This document shows, piece after piece, positions 28,545-36,268 of a stretch of 64,000 bases of DNA. Positions within the stretch are counted from its first letter, which is position 1. Every line of letters begins with the position of its first letter. Below the pieces are notes generated by a model. It saw nothing but the letters and a program-made list of their open reading frames with translations. It was not told the origin of the DNA and did no database searches. The stretch comes from Azospirillum brasilense (GTDB lineage: Bacteria > Pseudomonadota > Alphaproteobacteria > Azospirillales > Azospirillaceae): contig NZ_CP059450.1 in assembly GCF_022023855.1 (NCBI RefSeq), positions 248,001 to 312,000 on the forward strand, read 5' to 3'. Made by a program: the position numbers and the translations under genes.

Positions 28545-29837
28545 TCAAGCGCCGGTTGTATTTCCGTGTGGTGATTCAAGTGCGCTCCGCAGAGCCTTTT
28601 CGACCCAGGCAGCGACACTCTCGCCGGAACGGTTGGCCGCCTCGCGTGCCGCGAGCCGTATGTCGCTCGATACCCCGTCCAGCTTCCAGTATCGGCCCTG
28701 GCCGTAAGGCGTGCGGACCGATGCGGGCTCGGCTAGCGAGCGGTGCGCCGTCGGCTTGACGCCAAAAAGGTCGACCAGCGCGCGGAATGTCGGTTGTTGC
28801 TCATTCCCCCGCAGATAGGCCATTCCGGCGCGCATCTCGTCCTCGGTGACCGCGCGCACGGTCTCGCTCAGGTTCCATTCCACAGCGTGGGCGAAGGCGA
28901 AGGGATAATGCCGGTCTCCCTTGATCAGATGACGGTTGGTGACACCGACACCCCGACAGGCGTCGACGAACCGATTCGGCCAGTCCGCCAGCAGTTCGGC
29001 CGTCATGTTGAGCAGCTCGTGCCGGCACCGCGTGTTCAGTAGTTCTACCTGCTTGATCCGGGGCACGTTTGGCGGAGAGTCACCACGCCGGGCTGCGATC
29101 CAGGTTCGCAGCGGGTCGGCGTGGCGGCCGGTGGCGAGCAGCCGGAACACCAGCATGAGCACCCGGAAGTAGACGAAGGAGTAGACAGGTCCGTATGCGC
29201 CAAGGCTCGTCCAGCCGGTCGCGGTGATGTCGAGGAGCTGTTGCTGGCGCTCCAGTTCCGAGGCATCGGGCAAAGCGTCCTGAGGCGCTCGTGCGAAATC
29301 GGTACCGCATTTCCAGCAGCGGACGCCCTTGTCGGGGATGGTGCGCAGGATCTGCACCGGCTCGCCGCAGCCGGTACAGCGGTCGATCAGGAGCTTGCGG
29401 TGCCGGGGGCAGGCCGTCACGAAACCGAGACGCCAGGAGAGCCGAAGATAGGGGACGGTGTCCTCACTCAGGCAAGCCGGGCAGACCTGCTGGCCGAAGG
29501 ACCGCTTGGAATCCTCGGTGCCGGCCAGTGGCAGCCAAGCCAACTTGTTGCGGCCGTCATCTTCCTCGAAGACGAGGCCCGCCCAGCGGATGAAGGTGGC
29601 CTGCCGCAACGCCTCCGGATCGACCCCGGTGCGCTCGGCCAAGGTGACCTGGAGGTCTGGCTCCACGTAGCGGTCGAGGTCGCGTGGGCGCGGATGGGCG
29701 CCGGGCTTGACCAGCCGGTAAAGCTCGGCCGGGTACAGGCCATTGCCGGCGGCGAGCCGGGCAAACCAGGAGGAGAAGGTCTCGTCCGGCAACAGCGCCG
29801 GGCGCCAAGGCCACAAACCGCTCGTCGTCCACACCAT
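28545..29837 (-). CDS. tniQ: TniQ/TnsD-family target selector
   Basis: I chose ATG 29837 (MVWTTSGLWPWRP), preceded by GGAGG at a good distance; a longer frame starts at ATG 29871-29873. The N-terminal TniQ domain (LPDETFSSWFARLAAGNG) is followed by zinc-finger pairs CPACLSED, CPRHRKLLIDRCTGC and VRCWKCGTDF. The C-terminal part is a DNA-binding extension ending with a short arm. It is the only TniQ in the element and is encoded nearest the end that faces tRNA-Gln. Recognition of the 3' part of that gene is therefore the simplest reading, by analogy with TnsD at glmS. Confidence 0.88.
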   Translation of the reverse strand: MVWTTSGLWPWRPALLPDETFSSWFARLAAGNGLYPAELYRLVKPGAHPRPRDLDRYVEPDLQVTLAERTGVDPEALRQATFIRWAGLVFEEDDGRNKLAWLPLAGTEDSKRSFGQQVCPACLSEDTVPYLRLSWRLGFVTACPRHRKLLIDRCTGCGEPVQILRTIPDKGVRCWKCGTDFARAPQDALPDASELERQQQLLDITATGWTSLGAYGPVYSFVYFRVLMLVFRLLATGRHADPLRTWIAARRGDSPPNVPRIKQVELLNTRCRHELLNMTAELLADWPNRFVDACRGVGVTNRHLIKGDRHYPFAFAHAVEWNLSETVRAVTEDEMRAGMAYLRGNEQQPTFRALVDLFGVKPTAHRSLAEPASVRTPYGQGRYWKLDGVSSDIRLAAREAANRSGESVAAWVEKALRSALESPHGNTTGA

Positions 29838-30103
29838 GTCCGGCCGCCTCCGTCGTCCGTCGATGCCCAACATCGGTATTCGACGGCGCGGGTCTTTGCC
29901 ACGGAGCAGGAGGTCAATCGGAATGCGCGATGGAACGAGCCCCGGTCGGGGCGGCGCAGAGTGCGCGCGGTAACATCAATAGATGCGAGTATCCGGCAAG
30001 CGTCTCCGAAGTGGCCGGCGAAAGGACATTCGGGACGATGTTCGGCCGCAAGGCGCTAAGCTATTGTCGTCGTGACGTATTTTGCTTTACCGAGCGAGCG
30101 CAG
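29838..30103. promoter_or_regulatory. tns promoter region inside the right end
   Basis: This 266-bp stretch upstream of tniQ has no supported gene and must hold the promoter of the tniQ-tnsABC genes. An inverted extra copy of the end motif, CAATAGATGCGAGT, lies at 29977-29990. TnsB bound there could repress its own operon, as occurs in related transposons. No clear -35/-10 pair was picked out. Confidence 0.4.
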
Positions 30104-30169
30104 CTCGCATCTAAAGCTGTCAACTTCTCACCTATAGCTGTTAACTCGCATCTATAGGGGGAACTGACA
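30104..30169 (+). repeat. Right end of the Tn7-like transposon with three tandem TnsB-type sites
   Basis: Three 20-bp units follow each other with a 20-21-bp period: CTCGCATCTAAAGCTGTCAA (30104), TTCTCACCTATAGCTGTTAA (30125) and CTCGCATCTATAGGGGGAAC (30145). The end is CTGACA at 30169. Closely packed sites at the right end are typical of Tn7-family elements, where TnsB covers the end continuously. Confidence 0.85.
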
Positions 30170-30174
30170 GAAGT
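30170..30174. repeat. Right target-site duplication of the Tn7-like element (GAAGT)
   Basis: This is the second copy of the GAAGT found at 16617-16621, directly after the terminal GACA. The 33 bases between this repeat and the mature 3' end of tRNA-Gln belong to the original target DNA. Confidence 0.85.
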
Positions 30175-30207
30175 CCCGTGTTTTTCGCGGAGGGTGGCTG
30201 AAAATGG

Positions 30208-30279
30208 CTGGGGCGCCAGGATTCGAACCTGGGAATGGCGGTACCAAAAACCGCTGCCTTACCGCTTGGCGACGCCCCA
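30208..30279 (-). tRNA. tRNA-Gln (anticodon UUG)
   Basis: The minus strand folds as a cloverleaf. The acceptor arm pairs TGGGGCG with CGCCCCA, the D arm contains AAGCGGTAAGGC, the anticodon stem GCGGT/ACCGC holds the loop TTTTGGT with anticodon TTG, and the T arm is CCCAGGTTCGAATCCTGG. CCA is not encoded. The 3' end faces the Tn7-like element and, before that insertion, faced the tyrosine integrase gene. The gene is intact. Confidence 0.96.
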
Positions 30280-30358
30280 ACCGAACGGCGCGATCAGCGC
30301 CGGAAGGGTCGGGACCATAAGCGGAAACCCGACCCGATTGCAACAGCTTCGTTGACCC

Positions 30359-32458
30359 TTACCGCCCCTCGCGACGCCACGCCATCAATAGCGCGCCCAG
30401 CGCTAGGGCCAGCACCGCGCCCACCGGCAGCAACGGCACCTCGGACACGCCCGTCACCGTGAAGTCGCCGTTGGCGCGCAGGCCGATCCAGTCGTTGCCG
30501 GTCTGCGTCCGGTCGGGACGGGTGCGGCGCACGTCGATGCCGGGGCGCACGCCGCCCTCCGTGTCGGAAATCCAATGCACCCCGCCGCCGGTCTCGTCGG
30601 CGACGCCCGACAGCCGGTCGCCGGTGGAGCGCACGTCGGCCAGTTCCGGCGGGTTGACGGCCCCCACCACGGCCAGCGCCGTGCGCTCGCCGTCGGTGAT
30701 GCGGTAGATGCCCGGCTCGCCGGCGACAACGGTGGCGCTGGCGCGGCCGGTGCGGTCCTCGGTCATCTCCAGCGTCCGGGTCTCGTCAGAGGGGGTGGTG
30801 AGGGTGATGCTGCGCGGGTCGGGCTCCAGGGAACGGCGCTCCACCGTGACGCGGTTGCCGTCCACATGGGCGCGCAGGTCGTTCTCCTCCAGCTCCGGCT
30901 CCTTCATCAGCCAGTGGGCGAGGCGGCGCAGAAGCTCGGCCTGCGGGCCGCCGCCCTCGAAGCCCCGGCTCCACAGCCACATCTGGTCGGATGCCAGCTG
31001 CGCCACCCGGCCCTTGCCGACGCGGTCAAGGATCAGCAGCGGCCGGTCGTCGGCGCCGTTCATCACCACCGCGCCGTTGCCCGGCACGACCTCCACCTGA
31101 TGGAACCAGCGGCCCCAGTTCGGTTCGCCGTCCGGGCGGTCGCCGGGCAGTCCGGCGGTCACCGGGTGGCGGCGGCCGACCTCCGTCACGGTCGGCTTGA
31201 AGGGGCGGTCGATGGCCTGACCGGTCGGCTCCGCCGGCATCACTTGGCCCAAAGGCGTGCGGAACAGCGACAGCGGGGTGGCGTAGCCCTGGCCGGACGC
31301 CTCCAGCAGGGCGCCGCCCTTCTGCACGTACTCGGCGATGTTCTCCAGATACATCTGCGGCAGCACTCCGCGCCGGCGGTAACGGTCGAAGATGATCAGG
31401 TCGAACTCGTCCAGCTTGATCTCGAACAGCTCGCGGATCGGGAAGGCGATCAGCGACAGCTCGCGGATCGGCGTGCCGTCCTGCTTCTCCGGCGGGCGCA
31501 GGATGGTGAAGTGGACGAGATCGACCGACGGGTCGGCCTTCAGCAGGTTGCGCCACGTCCGCTCGCCAGCGTGCGGCTCGCCGGAAACCAGCAGGACGCG
31601 CAGGCGGTCGCGCACCCCGTTCACCACCACGGCGGTGCGGTTGTTGGCGAGCGTCAGCTCCTGCCGCGCCGCCTCGACCTCCATTTCCAACACGTTCTGG
31701 CCGCCGTGGTTGACCGGCAGTTCCATGTGGAAGTCCTGGCCCACGGGCACGCGGATGGTGCGCGGCGGCCCGCCGTCCTGGCGCAGCGTCACCGCCGCGT
31801 CGGCCGATTGGCGGCGCGGCATGTCGTCCACGCGGATGGTCAGCTCCACCGGCTTGCCGACGAGGCCGTAGGCCGGCGCCTGGACAATGGCAAGACGGCG
31901 GTCGCCCTCGTCGCGGTTGCCGGTCAGCAGCGTGTGCACCGGGCCGATTTCGGCCAGCCGGGCGAGGTTTTCCGGAACGTCGTGGACCTGCCCGTCGGTG
32001 ATCAGCACCGCCCCGGCCATGCGGCGGCGGGGCACGTCGGCCATGGCGCGGTTCAGCGCGTCGAACAGGTGCGTCTCGTTGATAGCGGAGGCGCCGGATT
32101 CCGCGTCGCCGGCGCGGACCACCCGCAGTTCCAGGTCGTCGAAGGACTTCAGCCGCTCGGTCAGGCGCTCCAGTTCGGCTTCGGCGCGGGCGCGGCGGTC
32201 GCCGATGTTCTGGCTGGGCGAGGCGTCGAGCACGACGACGGCAACGTCCTTGATCGGCTCCCGCTTCTCCTGCACCAGCGACGGATTGATCAGGGCGAGC
32301 GCCAGCACCGCCACCGCCAGCGCGCGCAGCCAGACGCCGCGCGCCCGGCGGAAGACGGCCAGTGCCAGGATCGCCAGAGCCACCACGAACAGCGGCACCA
32401 AGAATATCCAGGGCAGCAGCGGCGCCAGAGCGATGGAGGTTCCGTCAAGCAGGGTCAC
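30359..32458 (-). CDS. Membrane protein with glutamine-amidotransferase/VWA-like fold
   Basis: The protein has 699 residues. Two hydrophobic segments lie at the N-terminus (LPWIFLVPLFVVALAILALA and WLRALAVAVLALALIN), then a von Willebrand A-like domain (VAVVVLDASPSQ, AGAVLITDGQVHD). A class I amidotransferase-like region (LRVLLVSGEPHAGERTW, EYVQKGGALLEASGQG) without a clear catalytic Cys follows, and a C-terminal membrane anchor (LLPVGAVLALALGALLMAW). It ends a four-gene operon with MoxR, DUF58 and DUF4159 proteins, overlapping the latter by four bases. These operons are thought to act in envelope stress or complex assembly; the exact role is unknown. Confidence 0.75.
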   Translation of the reverse strand: MTLLDGTSIALAPLLPWIFLVPLFVVALAILALAVFRRARGVWLRALAVAVLALALINPSLVQEKREPIKDVAVVVLDASPSQNIGDRRARAEAELERLTERLKSFDDLELRVVRAGDAESGASAINETHLFDALNRAMADVPRRRMAGAVLITDGQVHDVPENLARLAEIGPVHTLLTGNRDEGDRRLAIVQAPAYGLVGKPVELTIRVDDMPRRQSADAAVTLRQDGGPPRTIRVPVGQDFHMELPVNHGGQNVLEMEVEAARQELTLANNRTAVVVNGVRDRLRVLLVSGEPHAGERTWRNLLKADPSVDLVHFTILRPPEKQDGTPIRELSLIAFPIRELFEIKLDEFDLIIFDRYRRRGVLPQMYLENIAEYVQKGGALLEASGQGYATPLSLFRTPLGQVMPAEPTGQAIDRPFKPTVTEVGRRHPVTAGLPGDRPDGEPNWGRWFHQVEVVPGNGAVVMNGADDRPLLILDRVGKGRVAQLASDQMWLWSRGFEGGGPQAELLRRLAHWLMKEPELEENDLRAHVDGNRVTVERRSLEPDPRSITLTTPSDETRTLEMTEDRTGRASATVVAGEPGIYRITDGERTALAVVGAVNPPELADVRSTGDRLSGVADETGGGVHWISDTEGGVRPGIDVRRTRPDRTQTGNDWIGLRANGDFTVTGVSEVPLLPVGAVLALALGALLMAWRREGR

Positions 32459-35190
32459 TGGCCGAGCCTCTCAAGGATCGCGGGCACATGGACCTGATCG
32501 GCCTTGTAGTTGCCGGTCAGCGCGTACATGACGAGGTTGACGCCGAACCGGTAGGCCATCTCGCGCTGCCGCTCCCCGCCGGGGACGACGGCGTAGAGCG
32601 GCTGGCCGTTGCGGTTCGCCGCCCAGGCCGCAGCCCAGTCGTTGCCGCCGATCAGGACCGGGGACACGCCGTCGTTGGCGCGGCCCTCGCGCGCTTCGAT
32701 CCACAGATTGCCGCCGTTGTAGCGTCCGGGGAAGTCGTTCAGCAGGTAGAAGGACTTGGTCAGCACATGGTCGGGCGGCACCAGGGCCAGCGGCGGGATG
32801 TCCAGCCCCTGCACCATGCCCTGGAGCGCCTGGTTGCCGCCGACGGCGCCTGCCGACTGGTCGCGCGTGTCGAACAGGATGGTGCCGCCGTTGCGCATGT
32901 ACTCGTTCAGCCGGGCGCGGGCGTGGTCGCTCAGCGCGCGCTGTCCGCCGGACACCGGCCAGTAGAGCAGGGGATAGAAGGCCAGCTCGTCGGTTTCCGG
33001 ATCGACGCCCACCGCCCCGGCGGCTTCCACCGCGGTTCGGCGGGTCAGCACGTCCACGAGGCTTTCCAGCCCGGCGCGCGAGGTGTCGTCCACCGTTCCG
33101 TTGCCGGTGCGCACATAGGCGAGGTAGGTTTCCGCCGTCACCTTGGTCGACTGCGCGTCGTCGGCGCGGGCCGATTGCCAGGGCGCCGCGGCCATGGGAA
33201 GAGCCGCCCCCAGCGTCAGCAGGACCGCGGCGGTTGCCCCGGCGCGGCGACGCTTGCCGCCGAACCGCAAGCCGCCGAGCAGGCCGCGCAGCATCAGGGC
33301 GATCAGCAGGTCGATCATGGCGAGCGACAGCGCGATGCCGAGCAGCGCTGGCTTCAGCGCCACCTCGCCCCGCGTGCCGTAGGGGCCGCGGGCGACCCCG
33401 CCGGGCATGGCGCCCAATGGCTCGATCCGGGTCAGCGTGGCGGTCAGGTTCAAGGCGCGGCGGGCCTCCTCGGTGCCGTAGAAGCCCGGCGGGTGGCGTG
33501 GGCCGAGCACGTCGGCCCCGGCGTCCCCGGCGATGGGGAAGGCGGCGGCCGGCGGCGGCACCAGCCGGCCGAAGCCGTCCAGCACCTCCAGCGGCTCCAG
33601 CGTGCCGCCATGGGCGCCGCCGGCGACGCCGCCGCTCAGAGTCACCAGACGGCGCAGCATGTCGACGAACAGGCCGGACATCGGCAGGTTCGACCATTCC
33701 GGGCTGGCGGTGGTGTGGACGAGCACGATGTAGCCGTCTCCGCGCTTTTCCGAGGTGACCAGGGGGGTGCCGTCCTGGAGCCGCGCCCAGGTGCGGTCGG
33801 CGAGGTCCAGAGCCGGCTCGGCCAGCACCTGCCGCGAGACGGCGACGTCGTCGGGGATGTGCAGGCCGGCGAAGGGGCTGCGGCCGTCGAAGGGCTGGAG
33901 CTTCGCCGGCTCCGACCAGGACAGGGCGCCGCCCAGGGCGCGGTCGCCCAGCCGCAGCCGCACGGGGACCAGACGGTCCGGATTCTGGGCCAGCCGCGGC
34001 CCGGCGAAGCGCAGCAGAACGCCGCCCTTGCGCACCCAATCCTCGATGGTCTGGGCCTCCTGTCCGGTCAGGGCGCCGATGTCCGACAGCACGAGCACGG
34101 CGAGGTCGCGCTTGAGAAGCTCGTCCGGCTCGCCTCGCCGCACCTCGTTGTAGGGGGCCAGCGCCCGTTCCAGATAGTGCAGGTCGGAGAGCAGCGGCTG
34201 GTTCTCGCCGTTGGCGCGGCCCGAGGCCAACCCGACCGGGCGCCGGCGCCAGCGCTCGTCGAGCAGGACGGTGGCCCCGGCGGTGGTGTCGTTCTCCACG
34301 CGCAGGCTGGCGGCGTCGTTGCGCAATTCCGCCGGCACCTCGAAGCGCACCTCGCGGGTGAGTTGCCCGGCGTCGAAGGCGACGGGCTGGCGGGTCAGCA
34401 GGCGGCCGTCGGCCCCGGACAGGCGCACGGTGACGCTTTCCGGACGGGAGGCGTCGGCGCGCACGACGCGGGCCGTCAGACCGGCGCCCTCCGACGACGG
34501 GGGAAGCAGCAGGTGGGGCGGCTTCTCCGCGGAATCATCAAGAATCTCCAGCGAGCCCATGCGCTGCAGCGTCTCGGCGAGGCCGCGGGCGGTGCGGTCG
34601 CCGATGCCGTCCGATAGCCAGACGGTGTGGGCGGAGCCGCGCGCGGCGAGGCCGCGCACCGCCTCCAGCGCGCCGGCGCGGTCGCTTGGCCAGGGGTGGG
34701 GCTCCAGCGCCTGGATCAGGCGGCGGGCTTCCGAGGCGGACAGGGGCGGGCTGGCCTTGACCGCCTCGCCCCCGGCGGGCCGGGCGGTCGGCAGCAGGAC
34801 GACCGGGCGGTTCTGCCGCTCCGCCTGCGACACCAACTCCTCCATGGCGGCGCGGCGGCTCGTCCAGTCGCGGCCCGACGCCCAACCGTTGTCGACCAGC
34901 AGCAGCAGCGGCCCGCTGCCCGGCAGGGCGGCGCGCGGGTTCAGCAGCGGCCCGGCCAGCGCCAGGATCAGCAGCGCGGCGACGATCAGGCGCAGGATCA
35001 GCAGCCACAGCGGGGTGCGGGCGGGAGTTTCCTCCCGCGCCGTCAGGTCGCGCAGCAGCCGGATGGCGGGGAAGCGCACCACCCGCGGGGCCGGCGGCGT
35101 GACGCGCAGCAGCCACCACAGCACCGGCAGGACGGCCAGGGCGGCCAGCACCCACGGAACGGCAAAGGCGATCGGTCCGAAACCCAGCAT
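32455..35190 (-). CDS. BatA/DUF4159 domain membrane protein
   Basis: The protein has 911 residues. The N-terminal BatA-type domain has two membrane segments (FAVPWVLAALAVLPVLWWLL and LWLLILRLIVAALLILALAG). A VWA-like region follows (GPLLLLVDNGWASG), then further membrane segments near residues 640-690. The C-terminal DUF4159 domain (TYLAYVRTGNGTVDDTSR; GGTILFDTRDQSAG; YAVVPGGERQREMAYRFG) completes it. It is the third gene of the MoxR operon. A 168-bp spacer with a large inverted repeat precedes it on the DUF58 side. Confidence 0.8.
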   Translation of the reverse strand: MLGFGPIAFAVPWVLAALAVLPVLWWLLRVTPPAPRVVRFPAIRLLRDLTAREETPARTPLWLLILRLIVAALLILALAGPLLNPRAALPGSGPLLLLVDNGWASGRDWTSRRAAMEELVSQAERQNRPVVLLPTARPAGGEAVKASPPLSASEARRLIQALEPHPWPSDRAGALEAVRGLAARGSAHTVWLSDGIGDRTARGLAETLQRMGSLEILDDSAEKPPHLLLPPSSEGAGLTARVVRADASRPESVTVRLSGADGRLLTRQPVAFDAGQLTREVRFEVPAELRNDAASLRVENDTTAGATVLLDERWRRRPVGLASGRANGENQPLLSDLHYLERALAPYNEVRRGEPDELLKRDLAVLVLSDIGALTGQEAQTIEDWVRKGGVLLRFAGPRLAQNPDRLVPVRLRLGDRALGGALSWSEPAKLQPFDGRSPFAGLHIPDDVAVSRQVLAEPALDLADRTWARLQDGTPLVTSEKRGDGYIVLVHTTASPEWSNLPMSGLFVDMLRRLVTLSGGVAGGAHGGTLEPLEVLDGFGRLVPPPAAAFPIAGDAGADVLGPRHPPGFYGTEEARRALNLTATLTRIEPLGAMPGGVARGPYGTRGEVALKPALLGIALSLAMIDLLIALMLRGLLGGLRFGGKRRRAGATAAVLLTLGAALPMAAAPWQSARADDAQSTKVTAETYLAYVRTGNGTVDDTSRAGLESLVDVLTRRTAVEAAGAVGVDPETDELAFYPLLYWPVSGGQRALSDHARARLNEYMRNGGTILFDTRDQSAGAVGGNQALQGMVQGLDIPPLALVPPDHVLTKSFYLLNDFPGRYNGGNLWIEAREGRANDGVSPVLIGGNDWAAAWAANRNGQPLYAVVPGGERQREMAYRFGVNLVMYALTGNYKADQVHVPAILERLGQ

Positions 35191-35249
35191 CGGCGTCTAC
35201 GCTGTTGGAGGATGGGAAATCGGGTGCTGGGGCGCTGCCCCCTCCCTAA

Positions 35250-35314
35250 CCCTCCCCCGCTTCGCAGGGGAGGGGATTTTGCGCCTTGGCCCTCCCCTGC
35301 GAAGCGGGGGAGGG
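35250..35314. repeat. Perfect 25-bp inverted repeat between operon genes
   Basis: The 25 bases at 35250-35274 (beginning CCCTCCCCCGCTTCGCAGGG) are the exact reverse complement of 35290-35314, with a 15-base spacer. A further partial copy (CCCGCGAAGCGGGAGGG) follows at 35320. The hairpin would be very stable, but has no T run. It looks like a REP-type intergenic repeat and may attenuate or stabilise the operon transcript. Confidence 0.8.
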
Positions 35315-35358
35315 AGGGACCCGCGAAGCGGGAGGGTGGGGGCAAGGCGCCGCCCCAC

Positions 35359-36258
35359 CTAAACCGCCTCGCGCGCCAGGGCGCCCCACAGCCCGAGCAG
35401 GGCGGTCTGGGGCGGCCGGTCGGTGCGATGGACGGCGTAGGTCCAGCCGGCGGTGCGGGCCAGCGCGTCCAAGCCGTCCTGGTGGGCGCGCAGCCGCTCC
35501 AGGTAGGTCTCGCGCACCGCCTCGACCCGCGGCACCAGCAATTCCTCCTCGCCTTCGAAGCCTTCGAACTCGACGCGGCCCTCGTAGGGCAGGGTCTCCT
35601 CCGCCGGGTCGAGGATCTGCAAGAGATGGCCACGCACGCCGCGCCCGGTGAGCGCCGACACGGTGGCGTGGATCTCCGGAAGCGGCGACAGCAGGTCGCC
35701 GACCAGGACCACCTGGGCGTGGCGGGGCAGCGGCTCCGGCTGCGGAAGCGCGTCGGGGGACTGGGCGTTGCGGGGGTCGGTCATCTGCCCGGCCATGCGG
35801 TTCAGGGCGAACTTGCCGTGGTGCGGGCGCTGGCCGGAGTTCAGCAGGCCCACCCGCTCGCCGCCGCGTACCAGCAGAACCGCGGCGGCGAGGGTCAGCA
35901 GGTCGGCGCGCTCCCGCTTGGTCGGCAGTCCGTTGACCGAGCGGTAGTCCATGGAGGGCGAGCGGTCGCGCCACAGCCAGACGGTCTGGGCGGCCTCCCA
36001 CTCGTTCTCGCGCACATAGACGGGCTGGGTCTTGCCGGACTGCCGCCAGTCGATCATCTGCGGCGAGTCGCCGGGCTGGTAGCGGCGGAACTGCCAGAAG
36101 GTCTCGCCCAGCCCGACGCGGCGCCGTCCGTGCACGCCCTGCGCCACCGTGGAGGCGACGCGCTCCGCCGCGACCAGAAGCGGCGGCAGGGTGGCGGCCA
36201 GCCCCTCCGCGCGCTGCTGCGCCCGCAGGGTGGTGGCGCCGAGGGTGGGGGAGGCCAT
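35359..36258 (-). CDS. DUF58 domain protein
   Basis: The protein has 299 residues. The DUF58 signature is clear: GETFWQFRRYQPGDSPQMID followed by WRQSGKTQPVYVRENEWE. A VWA-like strand WLWRDRSPSMDYRS and AAAVLLVRGGERVGLL follow. It starts ten bases after the MoxR stop. DUF58 proteins are the usual partners of MoxR ATPases and probably serve as clients or adaptors with a metal-binding VWA fold. Confidence 0.85.
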   Translation of the reverse strand: MASPTLGATTLRAQQRAEGLAATLPPLLVAAERVASTVAQGVHGRRRVGLGETFWQFRRYQPGDSPQMIDWRQSGKTQPVYVRENEWEAAQTVWLWRDRSPSMDYRSVNGLPTKRERADLLTLAAAVLLVRGGERVGLLNSGQRPHHGKFALNRMAGQMTDPRNAQSPDALPQPEPLPRHAQVVLVGDLLSPLPEIHATVSALTGRGVRGHLLQILDPAEETLPYEGRVEFEGFEGEEELLVPRVEAVRETYLERLRAHQDGLDALARTAGWTYAVHRTDRPPQTALLGLWGALAREAV

Positions 36259-36268
36259 CGGCGGGTCC

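Larger units (their letters stand above)
16622..30169 (-). mobile_element. Tn7-like transposon (13,548 bp) with tniQ-tnsA-tnsB-tnsC and defence cargo
   Basis: The left terminus TGTCGTTTCCAGCTGTTGAT, continuing GCGAG, and the inverted right terminus TGTCAGTTCCCCCTATAGAT, also continuing GCGAG, match at 19 of 25 positions. Both are flanked by GAAGT. The transposition genes occupy the right third, all on the minus strand: tniQ, tnsA, tnsB, tnsC. The cargo (17.1-24.9 kb) encodes an HTH protein, a DNA methyltransferase, a KAP NTPase, an ABC-3C-like operon and an HNH protein, and is A+T-richer than the flanks. No cas gene, CRISPR array, tnsE or second tniQ/tnsD is present. The tns-bearing end faces tRNA-Gln, as the right end of Tn7 faces glmS. 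Confidence 0.92.

Noticed and set aside
16622..30169. CRISPR-associated (CAST) nature of the Tn7-like element
   Set aside because: No cas gene, no repeat-spacer array and no tracrRNA-like region was seen; the single TniQ beside tRNA-Gln suggests protein-directed targeting.
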